Both the position numbers and the translations under genes were made by a program. Positions 53,271 to 64,000 of a stretch of 64,000 nt of DNA are shown one piece after another. Source of the stretch: Epiperipatus broadwayi (lineage: Eukaryota; Onychophora; Udeonychophora; Euonychophora; Peripatidae); assembly GCA_028023455.1 (NCBI GenBank), contig JAQFVV010006634.1:231159-295158 (forward strand). Direction: 5' to 3'. Every line of letters starts with the position of its first letter. The first letter of the stretch is position 1. The notes beneath the pieces were generated by a model. The model was not told the DNA's origin, ran no database searches, and saw only the letters and a program-made list of their open reading frames with translations.

Positions 53271-55949
53271 GGTGCTACATAAAATACTAAAGAATAGGAT
53301 GCTCAGTTGCTCTGAGGCCAGACAGTTTGCTGCAATGAATACTGGAACATATAAGTTCAGGAACTAGAATAGGCTTTATAAACAAGGTCTGAACTCTCAT
53401 GTTCCAGTTCTAATAAAGATGGCCATAAAGAATGGGGCAGCCTGTCACTGTGATTCAATTTGAAAGGTGCAGCAAAATGTAAGCATGTGAATGTGTACTG
53501 TATAAAGACATACTCACAATGCACACACAAAAGACCAATATGTATGCAAATAATTAATTAATTGTGCCTAAAATAGATAGCTTCTATCTGCCAAACTAAC
53601 ACAACCCAGTTCTTAAACTAGCATTATAATTATGCAAACTAAAAGGACTTAAATTAAATTATAACCTAAGTTAAAATCCTGAAGCTGCATATATATATAT
53701 ATAATTATTCAAAACAATACAATAATTGGAATACAGACATTGATTAATAATTTATATATATATATTCATAATTAAAAAGGGAAAGCATATTTGATGGGCA
53801 TTAATAATCATTAGCAAATATACTTTAATATCTTTTCTAGCCAGCATATCACTTTTAACTAATAGATATCAAAAGTCATAAATTATAAAAAAACTGACTA
53901 AGCAAACCTGTGAAATATAATGCAATTTATAATATATATATATATATAGAATCATGACAATAATGAGCGCATAGCGATCGATTATTATCTATCAATATTA
54001 TTATTTCGAAACAGCGATTTAATATGCCAAGTAGAATCCTTAAAATATTTAAAGTGGAGATTTTAATTATCTCCGTTGCAAGTTAGTTAATAATTTTTAT
54101 TCACTATTTTGAAAGAAATTAAGATATAACTGATTGCAGCAATTATTCTAAAGGGCAGGGGAGCCATCGATTCTTTTTTTTTTAATTTTTAATTTAATAA
54201 TAAAATTTAGATGCAGACTTCTGAACTTGCTTGCCAATTGATACATGAATCTACTGACTTGAAAAATGAGTTATTCTTATCCAATATTAAGCACTCACAG
54301 TTTGACAGCTATAATGTTTTTTATGTTCAATGTTTATGTTCAATTAGCTTAATTATTAATTATTTGTTATTTGGAATGTATGACTAAACCCTTGGATGAC
54401 TGGTCTGTTCTATCATAAATTTATATGACATCAGACTAGAAGGGAGTTCAGAATATAAGAGCAACCTTTAACATATTATAAAATATGGATAGACAGATTG
54501 GAAATTAATGAGCAACTAACATACAAAATTTTAATTCGCACAGTTAATTGTTAAAATATAGGTATTTTTTATATTGTATTCAATATAAAGTTGAAATTAT
54601 TAAATTATAGTGGTGAAGGACTATCCTTCATAGGGATCAAAGGTATAGGTTAGAAAATAGTTAATGAACACAAATGAAGAATGATAATAACTATTCAATT
54701 ATTAAATTTTTGTTACAAAACAATCATGAATGAAAACCATCGTTAAATATTAAATTAAATTAGTTGAATGTCATTTGATTTTCTATTTTCTAATAAATTA
54801 CATTATACACATATTCAATACACACGTCAGATACAGAATAAATATTCCATGAAATAGAGTATGTGTACATCCTTTCTGAGTTTGAACCTATGGCATAATG
54901 AGTATTGAGAAAAGATGAAGCAAGAGGAGTTATGTTAAGTGTGAATTCCATCCCACCCAATCAATAATTATCATAGAACCACTTCATAAAATCCCGATAA
55001 ATTATTGGATAATTGATTTGTCCTATCAGGTTTAATGTCATACTTTGAAAACCAAATGGTGATTGCAGTTAGCTACATTTCTCCTAGAAGAAAAGTTCAT
55101 CTCATTATGTATGCTGTGAAAATCTATGAGGCTTTTAAACAAAAGCATGGCAGCTTACATTCTATCCCATTATACTATAAAATTATTCATCTGTAAAATG
55201 TTACTGTAATACATATTTGTAAATTGTAAAATAAACAAACTGCTCATATGACTAAGCATTTTGTAGATGGTGTTTTGGATATTCCTTAGGTATCTCTATG
55301 TTGGTGAAGACCATTGATCAAATAATGAGCTTGGGTGTTACCATGATCCAAAAGCTATGCCAGTGAGAGCTAAAAGTTTCTAGAACGTTCATCCTAGTGC
55401 AGAGATCAGCATTTTTTTGTAAAGAGCTATTTTTAGAATTATATTTATCAAAATAATACTTACAATTTCACAAGTTTGCAATTTATGGAAATAAACAAGT
55501 AAATTTATGAATTAAATGTTAATAACTATTTTAACTTGTCTGATTGATATGTTTTCTAACATGGGTATTAGTACAATAAGCTATGATTTTTTTATTGACT
55601 TATAAAAGCTATTATTACCTTAAGCATTATTAAAAAAAGTTCAACATTTTTGCATACCAGTCACACTATAATATTCTCCCAACAATGAGGACATTTTAAT
55701 ACCAATCATGTTTTACCAATCCAGGAGTTACTCAATGCTTAGGATAATATATGTATTACTTATTTTGGCCTATAATTACAATTTTAAAAATTCAAATAAA
55801 AGAATTATTGGTTTTATATTCTGAAATGCTGTCATAGCACAGCAAAACTGACATACATACCATAATCATCTTTAATCTACACTAAGGGTGATCAAAAGTT
55901 CAACTAAAGAAAAGATGGTATTCTCCACAAACACATAACAATGTTATTT

Positions 55950-55950
<1 letters not shown>
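53270..55950. other. Gene-free AT-rich stretch
   Basis: A CAGAGATCAGCATTTTTTTG sequence near 55,400 looks like one end of a hAT-type element, but I could not find the other end. No gene recognised. Confidence 0.45.

Positions 55951-56018
<68 letters not shown>
55951..56018. repeat. (TAA)n-(TGA)n microsatellite
   Basis: TAA units pass into GAT/TGA units. This is the same pair of motifs, on the opposite strand, as (TTA)n-(TCA)n at 3,638-3,690. Confidence 0.96.
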
Positions 56019-56019
<1 letters not shown>

Positions 56020-56020
<1 letters not shown>

Positions 56021-56950
56021 GTTATGCATTACACAACACATGGCCATACACAAAATATAATACTTCCAAGAGGAAAAAATAAATAAGGTAATGAACCTAA
56101 TGATAGCATGAACTCAAAAGAGTATCTGAATTTTGAAAGCAAATAAATATGTTAGGATCTTTTTCTATTAACATATGGAGAAAATGAGAATAAACCATTA
56201 TAAATATTAGGAACAATAGGAACTGTCTCAAACAAAGCATTTACACAAAATATAAACCATGAAAAATATTACCACTCATAGAAAAATGCCAACATAAGAG
56301 AGAGAGAGAGAGAGAGACAATGTAATAAACTCTTATATAAAATACATGCACTAACAGAATAATATATAAAAAAAACACAACTACCATATGTTTAAAATAA
56401 TGGCAAGATAAGCATAAACATTAAATGAAAAAGAGACTAATGCATCCATCTCCTAACATATATAATAATTATTAACTGATGTATAAAACTAATAACAAAG
56501 TTATTAGTCAAGTCTGACATAATAAAATATGGCCTAGAATAAACAGTAAAATTTCCAGTTATTTATTTACCTAAGTATAAAAAATAATAAATTAAATTTA
56601 TTGCCATTTAATTATATTAGGGCTTTACAATTAAATGTCAACTTAATGTTTAACTTATTCTAAGAACTTTTGTCTTATTTATTATTTACAATTATATATA
56701 TATATGATGTTTAATCTATTAGTGTGATACCACATTTGTCACATGATGGGAATATTTTTTATTAATATTATAGCAATTAGCCATACAATATTTATTACAC
56801 TATAATAAATATGTATGTAACTATTAAGCCATGCACTTCTTAATTTGAAATCTATAATATTATAAACTATATCTCAAAATAAAAATGTAAACCAATGTTA
56901 ATTTAAGGAGTACATTTTAAAATCTAAAATATTATTTTGCAGTGAAGTAA

Positions 56951-56992
<42 letters not shown>

Positions 56993-59210
56993 GTGTGTGT
57001 GTAAAATTAATTAGATATCAGATGTATAATAATGCATTCCTCATTGTTAAAGTCTGTTAAACCATAATTCTCATCAGTATTATGATGCAATAGATTTTAA
57101 CACTCGGTTTTCATTGCTATATATATTAAGATCTTTTTGGCTATATATATTTTTTCCAAACAATAAGCTGATTATTATTTATCTATGCATATTTTTTATA
57201 TTCTTAATATTGACTGTTATATTTCAAATGTAATTGTAGACTTTAGAAAAAATATGTCAATAATTCTTGAAATTTTTGTTAGACCCCAAGTAGGAATCTT
57301 CAATTGAGACAAACTTATAATATGCCTTTGTTTTAAATTGGATATGTGATAAATATTTTAGTTTGAGTGAGCACTTATATTGATCATCTTTCAAAAATAT
57401 ATAAATGGTTGCTAATCATATTTATTAAATTAAATTTTTATTTATACTAACCTTAGCTAGCTATAAACTTTAATTTCAAACAATATTTAAATATATCTAT
57501 AATCCTCTTTATATAAGTATGCATTGATCTCTATTTTTTAATTATTTATCTTCTTTCTATTAACACCTCACAATCTTAAATTCTCAGAAGATACAAGTAA
57601 TGTTTATTTTTGCTTTCAACAAATTTATGCACAATTAAAAATGAGTGCTAACAACTCATAAGATACATTTAAAAGCCTTGAAAATCTTTTAATTTTACCT
57701 GAAGAAGATAAAGTAAAATAAAGAATCCAAAAAGCTAAAACAACATGGTTTATTTGTAAATATAAAATTACTTAAAATGAGCAATGTTCTTATGCTTAAA
57801 AAAAAACAAAAAATCCATATATAGTTTGCTTTATGGGTGTAAAACTTCATATTCAAAAATAATATATTGTAAGTTGCTTAAGGAAATATGAAAAGTATGG
57901 TATAATTAACAAGAAAATAAAAAAGATGAATAGGATAAGTAGTTGAATATAAAGTAAAGCCTAAATATAATAATTAAGCTAGGGTATTCTAGACAAAATA
58001 CCAAGTGATAAAACAATTTGAAATAAGATGATAGTATTCAATCATTATTTAAGGGTATGTTTCATAGGTCTTCATATCTGAAAAAAAAACACTGTTCAAA
58101 GGCTGATTGGGATAATTAGACCTAAATCTATTATAACCAACTGCTAATACGTTATCATTACTGGTAATAATTTTCTAGAATTTGAGACTTCCTTAACATA
58201 ATTCAGTTTTGGAATCTCAAATTTGGAATTATGTCATAAAATAATGATGTCCTTTACAACATTAAGAAGCTGTGGGTTGGCATAAAGCTATTACATTCAA
58301 TTATCTCTTTACAATATTAAAAAAACTATTCAGTAGTAATGAATATTTGACTAATTAACTTTTGTTACTTGTAATTTTTTTTAGACCAATATGGGTTTAA
58401 AATTAAATTTTAGTTATTAATAATTTAGATGTTTAAGTTTAATAGTAATAATAAAATGTATTCATATAATTTTATTACGAGATTAAAAAAATTTTAATAA
58501 TAAAAATACCGGAAATTTGATAAAATGTAGTTCTCTTTTAAACTGAATTTTTAGTTTAATCAGTTCTATTTATCTCATTTTGAATAAGATTTGATTTTAT
58601 TTTAGCTTCTTACTTAACATACAATAACAATAATGTCCAAAAAAAAAAAAGATTTTTTTATTTTATTTTATATCGTATAAGATTAAAACGCTCGGTGGAA
58701 ACTGAATTTGTACACAATTCCATTTTACTGCATTTTAAAAAGAATATTATAATTTTTATTTAGCAGTATTATTTGCATGCTTTTATTGAATAACGTGTTT
58801 ACAACTGTAAAATAAATTGACTTCAATTGACGTCAGTTCAAATCAAAATTCAAGTTGTTCCAGCCTTCCTCTATACAACCACAACTTAAGTTCTAAACTG
58901 AATTAGTTTTCTATACCTATAAAAACAGATAAGTATCGAATAAATCATGATTAAGTTCAGAGAAGTTTGTTAAAAAAATCTTTTTCTCACTTCAGAAGAG
59001 TTTTAGTTTTTATTAAAAACGTTCTGCTTTGATTACTAAATCAATTCAAACAAAACTATGTAACGTTTTTTTAATATTAATTTTTTTTTGAAAAAAGATG
59101 TAATGTACAATAATAATTTAGTTTTATATATAAATAGACATATACGTGTGCATATTTTTATTTATATTAAATCATATTTTATTTACGTATAAGTAGTTAG
59201 TCATAAATTT
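56020..59210. other. Gene-free AT-rich stretch
   Basis: Contains an AG dinucleotide run (56,297-56,317) and a (TA)n-(TG)n tract (56,951-57,002). No coding sequence recognised. Confidence 0.55.
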
Positions 59211-59215
59211 GTAAT

Positions 59216-59398
59216 TAAAGGTTGATCTGGGCCAATTGATGAGTGCTGGTTCAACATGAAATACATATATTGGAGATCATTTATCTTTTTCACGTGTGTA
59301 GTCAGCTATATTGGTTGCATGAGATAGAGTGGATATCTAAAAGCTATTTGAAAGTCTGTGTTTAAATCCCTTATATTTACATCTAAACTCCAAGTAGA
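59216..59398 (+). repeat. Isolated FB arm
   Basis: Family order: GATCTGGGCCAATTGATGAG, TGCTGGTTCAACATGAAATA, TTGGAGATCATTTATCTTTT, ATTGGTTGCATGAGATAGAG, then GTTTAAATCCC (B-box-like) and the terminal CTAAACTCCAAG. This is a single arm with no mirror nearby. Confidence 0.78.
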
Positions 59399-59399
59399 T

Positions 59400-60060
59400 T
59401 AAATATTTACTTGTATTTAAAAATTATTTTTTTAAAAAAAGGAAGCAAAACATCCTTTAAGCAACCATTGAGAAGCAAAAATTCTATCAACAGTATCAAA
59501 TAGAAGTCAATGAATGGAAAGCCATTACTCTACAGGCTTGGCAATTGTGAGATAGTGAGGGTTTGTGCATTTATTCTTTCTGATTTTATCCCCAATAATA
59601 ATTACCATCCATTTACAAAACAATATTTGATGATTATTTAGTTGGCTATGGGCTGTAATCCAGAGTAAAAAAAAACCGAAACTTGATTACTACCTAAGAG
59701 AATCTGTTTTATTCAACCTGGTTTCAAACCAATATCTTAAGCTTATAATATAAATGTTTTACTATATTACCATAAGGCTTTATGTTCTCTCTATATATAG
59801 TTCTGAAAATAAAACAATAAAAAGATAGGTGTGCATGGTATTTCATCATAACTGCTGTTCATATTTGTGATGACTTAAATGCAAATGATAAGGCAGATTC
59901 TACTCTTGAAATTTTATTCAAATGTAAGTCAGTCATGAGTATATGAGTATGGTCACTAACTGTTGATATATATTCAAAGTTGCTTAGAAATATGTTTTCT
60001 TTTATATTCTCAGACATGCATGTCACACACACACACACTTATTTATATATAATACTGAAA
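59400..60060. other. Gene-free AT-rich stretch
   Basis: Nothing supportable. Confidence 0.5.
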
Positions 60061-60083
60061 TATAAACATATTGTTTAACTTTA

Positions 60084-61065
60084 ACCTAGATGTAATTAAA
60101 AAGGATTTGAACCCAGACTTTCAAGCTCTTTACAGTCATCCACTCTATCCAATAAAGCCAATACACATGACCACATACATGTGAAAAAATAAATGATTTT
60201 TGGTATACATATTTAATGCTAAACCAGCATTCATTAGTTAGACTGGCTCATCATCTCTCACATACATATATATAATCAGTGCTTGGTTTATATTAAGATA
60301 GCAATTCTACTCATTTTAATGAACAGGCTTCAATCTTCTCCACTCTCCAACTCTTCAGCCATTCATACCACTGAAAAATCTGATGATGGAATGCTCAAAG
60401 CCCTTGATGATGCCAATATTATAGCCATACCCATATTGATCTTAAGTCAATCTGGCCCCCTATATATAGGGCATTAATATGTCCATTTACTTACTCAGAA
60501 GAAGAATGGGCAGAATACAGGCTCAATATGTAATACTGAAATCCAAGTATAGTGTAGTTAATCTTAATCCAGATATAATTAAAGGAGATTTGAACCCAGA
60601 ATTTCAAGCTGCCTACAGTTATCTACTCTATCTAATATAACTGATACACATGACCACATTATTTGAAATCATTTATATTTTTCACATGTATGTGGTCATG
60701 TGTATCAATTATATTGGATAGAGTGAATAACTATTGGAGCTTGAAAGTCTGGGTTCAAAACCCCTTTAATTACATCTATGTTAAAGTTATGTGCTATACT
60801 TATATTTCAGTGTTACATATGCAGTCTGTATTCTGCTATCCTTCTTCTGTGTATTTAAATGGAAATATTAAATTACTACATATAGGGGGTCAGATTGACT
60901 TAATGTCAACATGGATATGACGATAATATTGGAATTATTAAGGACTTTGAGCATTCTATCATCAGATTATCAATGATGTGGATTGCTAGAGTTGGAGAGT
61001 GGAGAGGATTGAAGCCTGTTCATTTAATTGAGTAGGTTTTCTATTTTAATATAAACCAAGTACTG

Positions 61066-61132
<67 letters not shown>

Positions 61133-61299
61133 GAGATGATGATCCAGACCAACTGATAAGTGCTGGTTCAGCATAAAATATGTATGTTGGAGATCATTTA
61201 TCTCTTTCACATGAAGGTGATCATGTGTATTTGTTGTACTAAATAGAATTGATGACTGTACAGAGTTTGAAAGTCTGGGTTTAAATCCCCTATAATTAT
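60084..61299. mobile_element. Foldback element FB, copy 3: nested palindrome of about 1.2 kb
   Basis: The axis is near 60,661, where CACATGACCACA...CACATG meets CATGT...GTGGTCATGTG. Going outward on both sides the order is: a B-box unit (GATTTGAACCCAGAATTTC at 60,588; GTCTGGGTTCAAAACCCC at 60,748), a spacer, the block CTCCACTCTCCAACTCTT / AGTTGGAGAGTGGAGAGG, AGCAATTC or its mirror, and a second B-box unit (GGATTTGAACCCAGACTTTC at 60,103; AAGTCTGGGTTTAAATCCCC at 61,271). The element therefore carries four copies of the tRNA-like unit in two inverted pairs. A (TA)n-(TG)n tract (61,072-61,131) lies in the right arm. No proteins; open frames here are accidental. Confidence 0.85.
61072..61131. repeat. 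Compound (TA)n-(TG)n microsatellite
   Basis: Sits inside the right arm of FB copy 3, at the position matched in the left arm by a short TATATA (about 60,268). The microsatellite has therefore expanded in one arm only. Confidence 0.95.
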
Positions 61300-61309
61300 A
61301 TATATATTA

Positions 61310-63116
61310 TACATAAAAGCTATTCTAAAATTAAATATAATAACATCATGACAATCCGATATTTAAATTTTCAGCAGGTTTATCTTAATTACAATCATCC
61401 AAATCAGAAAGATGTTGGCTTGATTTGCAATTTTGTTAATGTAATATTTAGTGTACACATAAAGATTAAGAGAAATAATCTATTTTACTATTCAACTCTA
61501 AAGCTTTTACTATAAGTTAGAATAATTAATCAATAATATTTTATGGTAGCCCCAACCAAATCTTATGTTAGTTTCAATTATTTACCTTCACAGATAAAAG
61601 ACATTAGATTTTTAGATCCACAGTTAGCAATCATGGAGTAGAGCAGTAAAATAGATTACTTCTTTTAATTTAGATATTAAATGTAAGTTGATGACTATGT
61701 GATTTACTACTATGGTGAAAAGATTTAAAGGTCAGTAGTTTTTAGATCAATTCTTTATCAGAAGAATACAAGACTTTTTTTTTTAAAAAAAAACTAATCA
61801 TATGACTATTATAAAAATGTAAGCTATTAAACCTGTAAACTAAAAAAAACTATGGTTTTGGAGTTTTTTACCATTTACTAGGTGAGAATAAAACAGGATA
61901 TCAGAAAGTTTTATCTGATGTGCATTTAGTTTCTTATGTAACCTTATGTAATCTTAATATACTTTAGATGTTTAAGCATGGTTATATGTATATATGTACA
62001 TTTTAAGATAAAATGTAGAGTCAGATCTCAAAGAAAGAGGGCATAATGATCAAGATAAAAATACATCTAATTTACTAGGTGTTAATTTATATGTGCATTT
62101 TTTGAAAAACTTGTCATTATCAGTTGGCCTATGTCTCTAACCACAAGCCTTTATCATCATAATTTAATATTTATCGAGGTCTGGTATATGTTGTATCTCC
62201 TGAAATGCATTAGAAATGATATTTGAGTATTTCAAACACAATTTAATGTGGCTAAATTAAAAATGGTACAAATATAATGATATTTGTTGTTTATTAAAAT
62301 ATACACACTTCCTTCTGTATAATACTCCTAACGTAACAACAATAAAAATAACATTTCTGTATAGTATTTAATTTAGGTTAATGTATTGATCCATATTGTA
62401 AGTAACCTTATACTATGAGTATTTTATCTGAAAAATTATGGAATTTATAAATATTATACTGTTAATATGAATAACATTAAATTTAATTGAGCAGAATCTA
62501 TATTTATTCCTATTAGAATTAGAGGAGAGAACTAATGTGCTTCTGTTGTGGTCTAATAAATAATATTACAGTAAATTACCTTATAAAAAGTCTTAAGATT
62601 CTTTTTTTAACATTTCGATAAGCTTGACTACATCATAATACTAACAATAATAGAAAGGATTTTATAAAAATAAGTTAATAACATGCATAAGGTGAAAATG
62701 AACTTAAAAATATTGACATGTGAATTATCTGATACAAGTAAGCACACTAGTAGAATAGTAGATATATAAGCTAATGGTTTGTGATTTTTTTTCTTCTTAA
62801 GAAAAATAATAAATTACATTTTGTTTAATCGATTGAATGTAAATGTGGATTTGTTTAGAAAAGCTGTGAGGATTATGAAATATGTAATATTGTTTAACAC
62901 ATGTCAACATGCTTTTTTTATTTTTGATTATTTTACTCTAAAAGTTATCTATACAGGCTAACCCTTCTCTAGATCCTGAAGGCAAATTTTATTCAATTTC
63001 ATGATTAGTCCATTTGATGAAGATAATGAGATTGATGTTAATCTAATTCAAAACATTTTTGTCTTCTCATTGGACCAGACTTCTTACAAAAGTAATAAAT
63101 ATAACATTATTAAAAC
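61310..63116. other. Gene-free AT-rich stretch
   Basis: No gene or element recognised. Confidence 0.5.
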
Positions 63117-63122
63117 ATGCAA

Positions 63123-63300
63123 AATTCTCTCCATACAGTAGTGCTATTCAGTGCCAACCAGAGTAATCAATGGATGTCAGAAGGCTTGTGCATAAAATCC
63201 CTATCTAGTGCCTACTCATCCAATATCCCCAGACTAGTTTCTGGCTTGTGGCCTTCATTAGTGAGGAGCTTTGGATCTGAAAGCACTGCACCTAGATCTT
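63123..63300 (+). repeat. Family D repeat
   Basis: Collinear with the reverse complement of 84-220: AGTAATCAATGGATG, AGAAGGCTTGTGCATAAAAT, CTAGTGCCTACTCATC, ACTAGTTTCTGGCTTGTGG and GCACTGCACCTAGATCTT, in that order and about nine-tenths identical by eye. It ends in TTATTATTT, which may be the seed of the ATT microsatellite seen beside the other copy. Confidence 0.85.
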
Positions 63301-63509
63301 ATTATTTAATGTAACCCTCCAGCAGCCACCTTTTATCTCTACTTAACTACAAAAATATAAGAATAAAATTGAAAACACAATATTTTCAATCTAAGCTCAA
63401 TAGCTTATATAGTCATATGGGTCTGAACCCAGTTCAGTACCCAAACATTTTGGTGTCTTTGGCTCTTTAACAACCATAACCACCACTATCCTATTATGCA
63501 GGATTGGTG

Positions 63510-63644
63510 TTAAACCACTAAACATCACATGATCACTATTTCTTATGCTAGCACAAAACTCTCTCCATACAGTAGTGCCACTCAGTGCCAACCAGAGTAA
63601 TCAATGGATGCTAGCATAAGAAATAGTGATGTTTAGTGGTTTAA
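63510..63644. repeat. Hairpin with a family D fragment in its loop
   Basis: The left arm 63,510-63,553 and the right arm 63,609-63,644 are reverse complements apart from 8 bases missing in the right arm. The motif TTAAACCACTAAACATCAC pairs with GTGATGTTTAGTGGTTTAA. The 55-bp loop is a copy of the first part of family D (CTCTCCATACAGTAGTGCCA ... AGAGTAATCAATGGATG). Confidence 0.88.
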
Positions 63645-63834
63645 ATATAACATTACTAAATCTCACTGACACTTATATAATATAATAGCTATTCAATCAA
63701 AACATATATTTTTTTAAAAAAAAAAACAATGTTATGCTGTGTCTTAAATCATTGCCTTTCTGCTTTTTATTGTTTAAATTGTATTTTTATAAAACAATCA
63801 AAAATATAGACTACAATATCTATTTTTAATATTT

Positions 63835-64000
63835 AAAATACAGGCATACTTTATATACTTGGAGTTTAATTGTAATTATAAGGGATTTGAACACAGACTT
63901 TCAAGCTCATTTAAATTATTCACTCTATCTCAAACCACTGACATGCATGATCACATACATATGCTCAAACATTCAGAAGAGGTTTAAGCACTGAAAGTGA
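63835..64000 (-). repeat. FB arm, truncated by the window end
   Basis: Reads as the left end of an FB element: TACAGGCATACTTTATATAC, TTGGAGTTTAATTGTAATTA, GGGATTTGAACACAGACTTT, CACTCTATCTC, then ATGCATGATCACATACATAT. The rest lies outside the window, so whether it is palindromic is unknown. Confidence 0.75.

Noticed and set aside
55390-55740. hAT-type element beginning CAGAGATCAGCA
   Set aside because: No matching inverted end or 8-bp target duplication could be found downstream.

Overview
This window is very A+T-rich eukaryotic DNA, almost certainly from an invertebrate animal nuclear genome. It has no convincing intact host gene. The support for an animal genome is long perfect (ATT)n and (TA)n microsatellites, many short inverted-repeat elements, a decayed Penelope-like retroelement with its reverse transcriptase and GIY-YIG-like tail, Ty3/gypsy-type LTR retrotransposon material with coiled-coil gag-like proteins, and one 500-base run of N. 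I cannot fix the taxon from the sequence; an arthropod or another AT-rich invertebrate is plausible. The window reads as intergenic or long-intron sequence built mainly from transposable elements. Layout, left to right. 1-460: a palindromic repeat (family D) beside a perfect (ATT)n tract. 3.2-3.7 kb: a 318-bp inverted-repeat element embedded in microsatellites. 5.8-6.4 kb: the first copy of a palindromic 'foldback' family (FB) whose ends carry a tRNA B-box-like motif. 7.6-8.6 kb: unclassified family C, followed by one isolated FB arm. 10.84-11.19 kb: a 348-bp MITE with 45-bp terminal inverted repeats. 16.2-19.3 kb: a decayed gypsy-type element (primer-binding-site-like sequence, gag with in-frame stops and frameshifts, start of an aspartic protease) that runs into the assembly gap at 19,374-19,873. 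20.1-20.5 kb: about 127 perfect ATT units. 22,645-28,448: a structurally complete, recently inserted LTR retrotransposon with 1.65-kb LTRs, a primer-binding site, a polypurine tract and one 220-residue gag-like ORF but no recognisable protease, reverse transcriptase or integrase, so probably non-autonomous. 31.1-32.3 kb: the decayed Penelope-like element. 32.7-33.4 kb: a second, inverted copy of family C. 34.2 kb: a possible LINE endonuclease scrap. 35.3, 44.0-44.7, 59.2, 60.1-61.3 and 63.8-64.0 kb: further FB copies, the 60-61 kb copy being a nested palindrome of about 1.2 kb. 49.4-49.7 kb: another palindromic element. 63.1-63.65 kb: family D again, with a hairpin whose loop holds a piece of D. 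The parts do not form a pathway; the biology here is mobile-element biology. The two most interesting signals are: (1) in the complete LTR element the two LTRs are nearly identical over their first ~1,565 bp but differ at about 11 positions in the last ~84 bp, and many of those changes preserve small hairpins; and (2) the FB family, in which a tRNA-promoter-like unit is arranged as large nested palindromes. All percentages and counts are by eye from the printed sequence, and no database was consulted.
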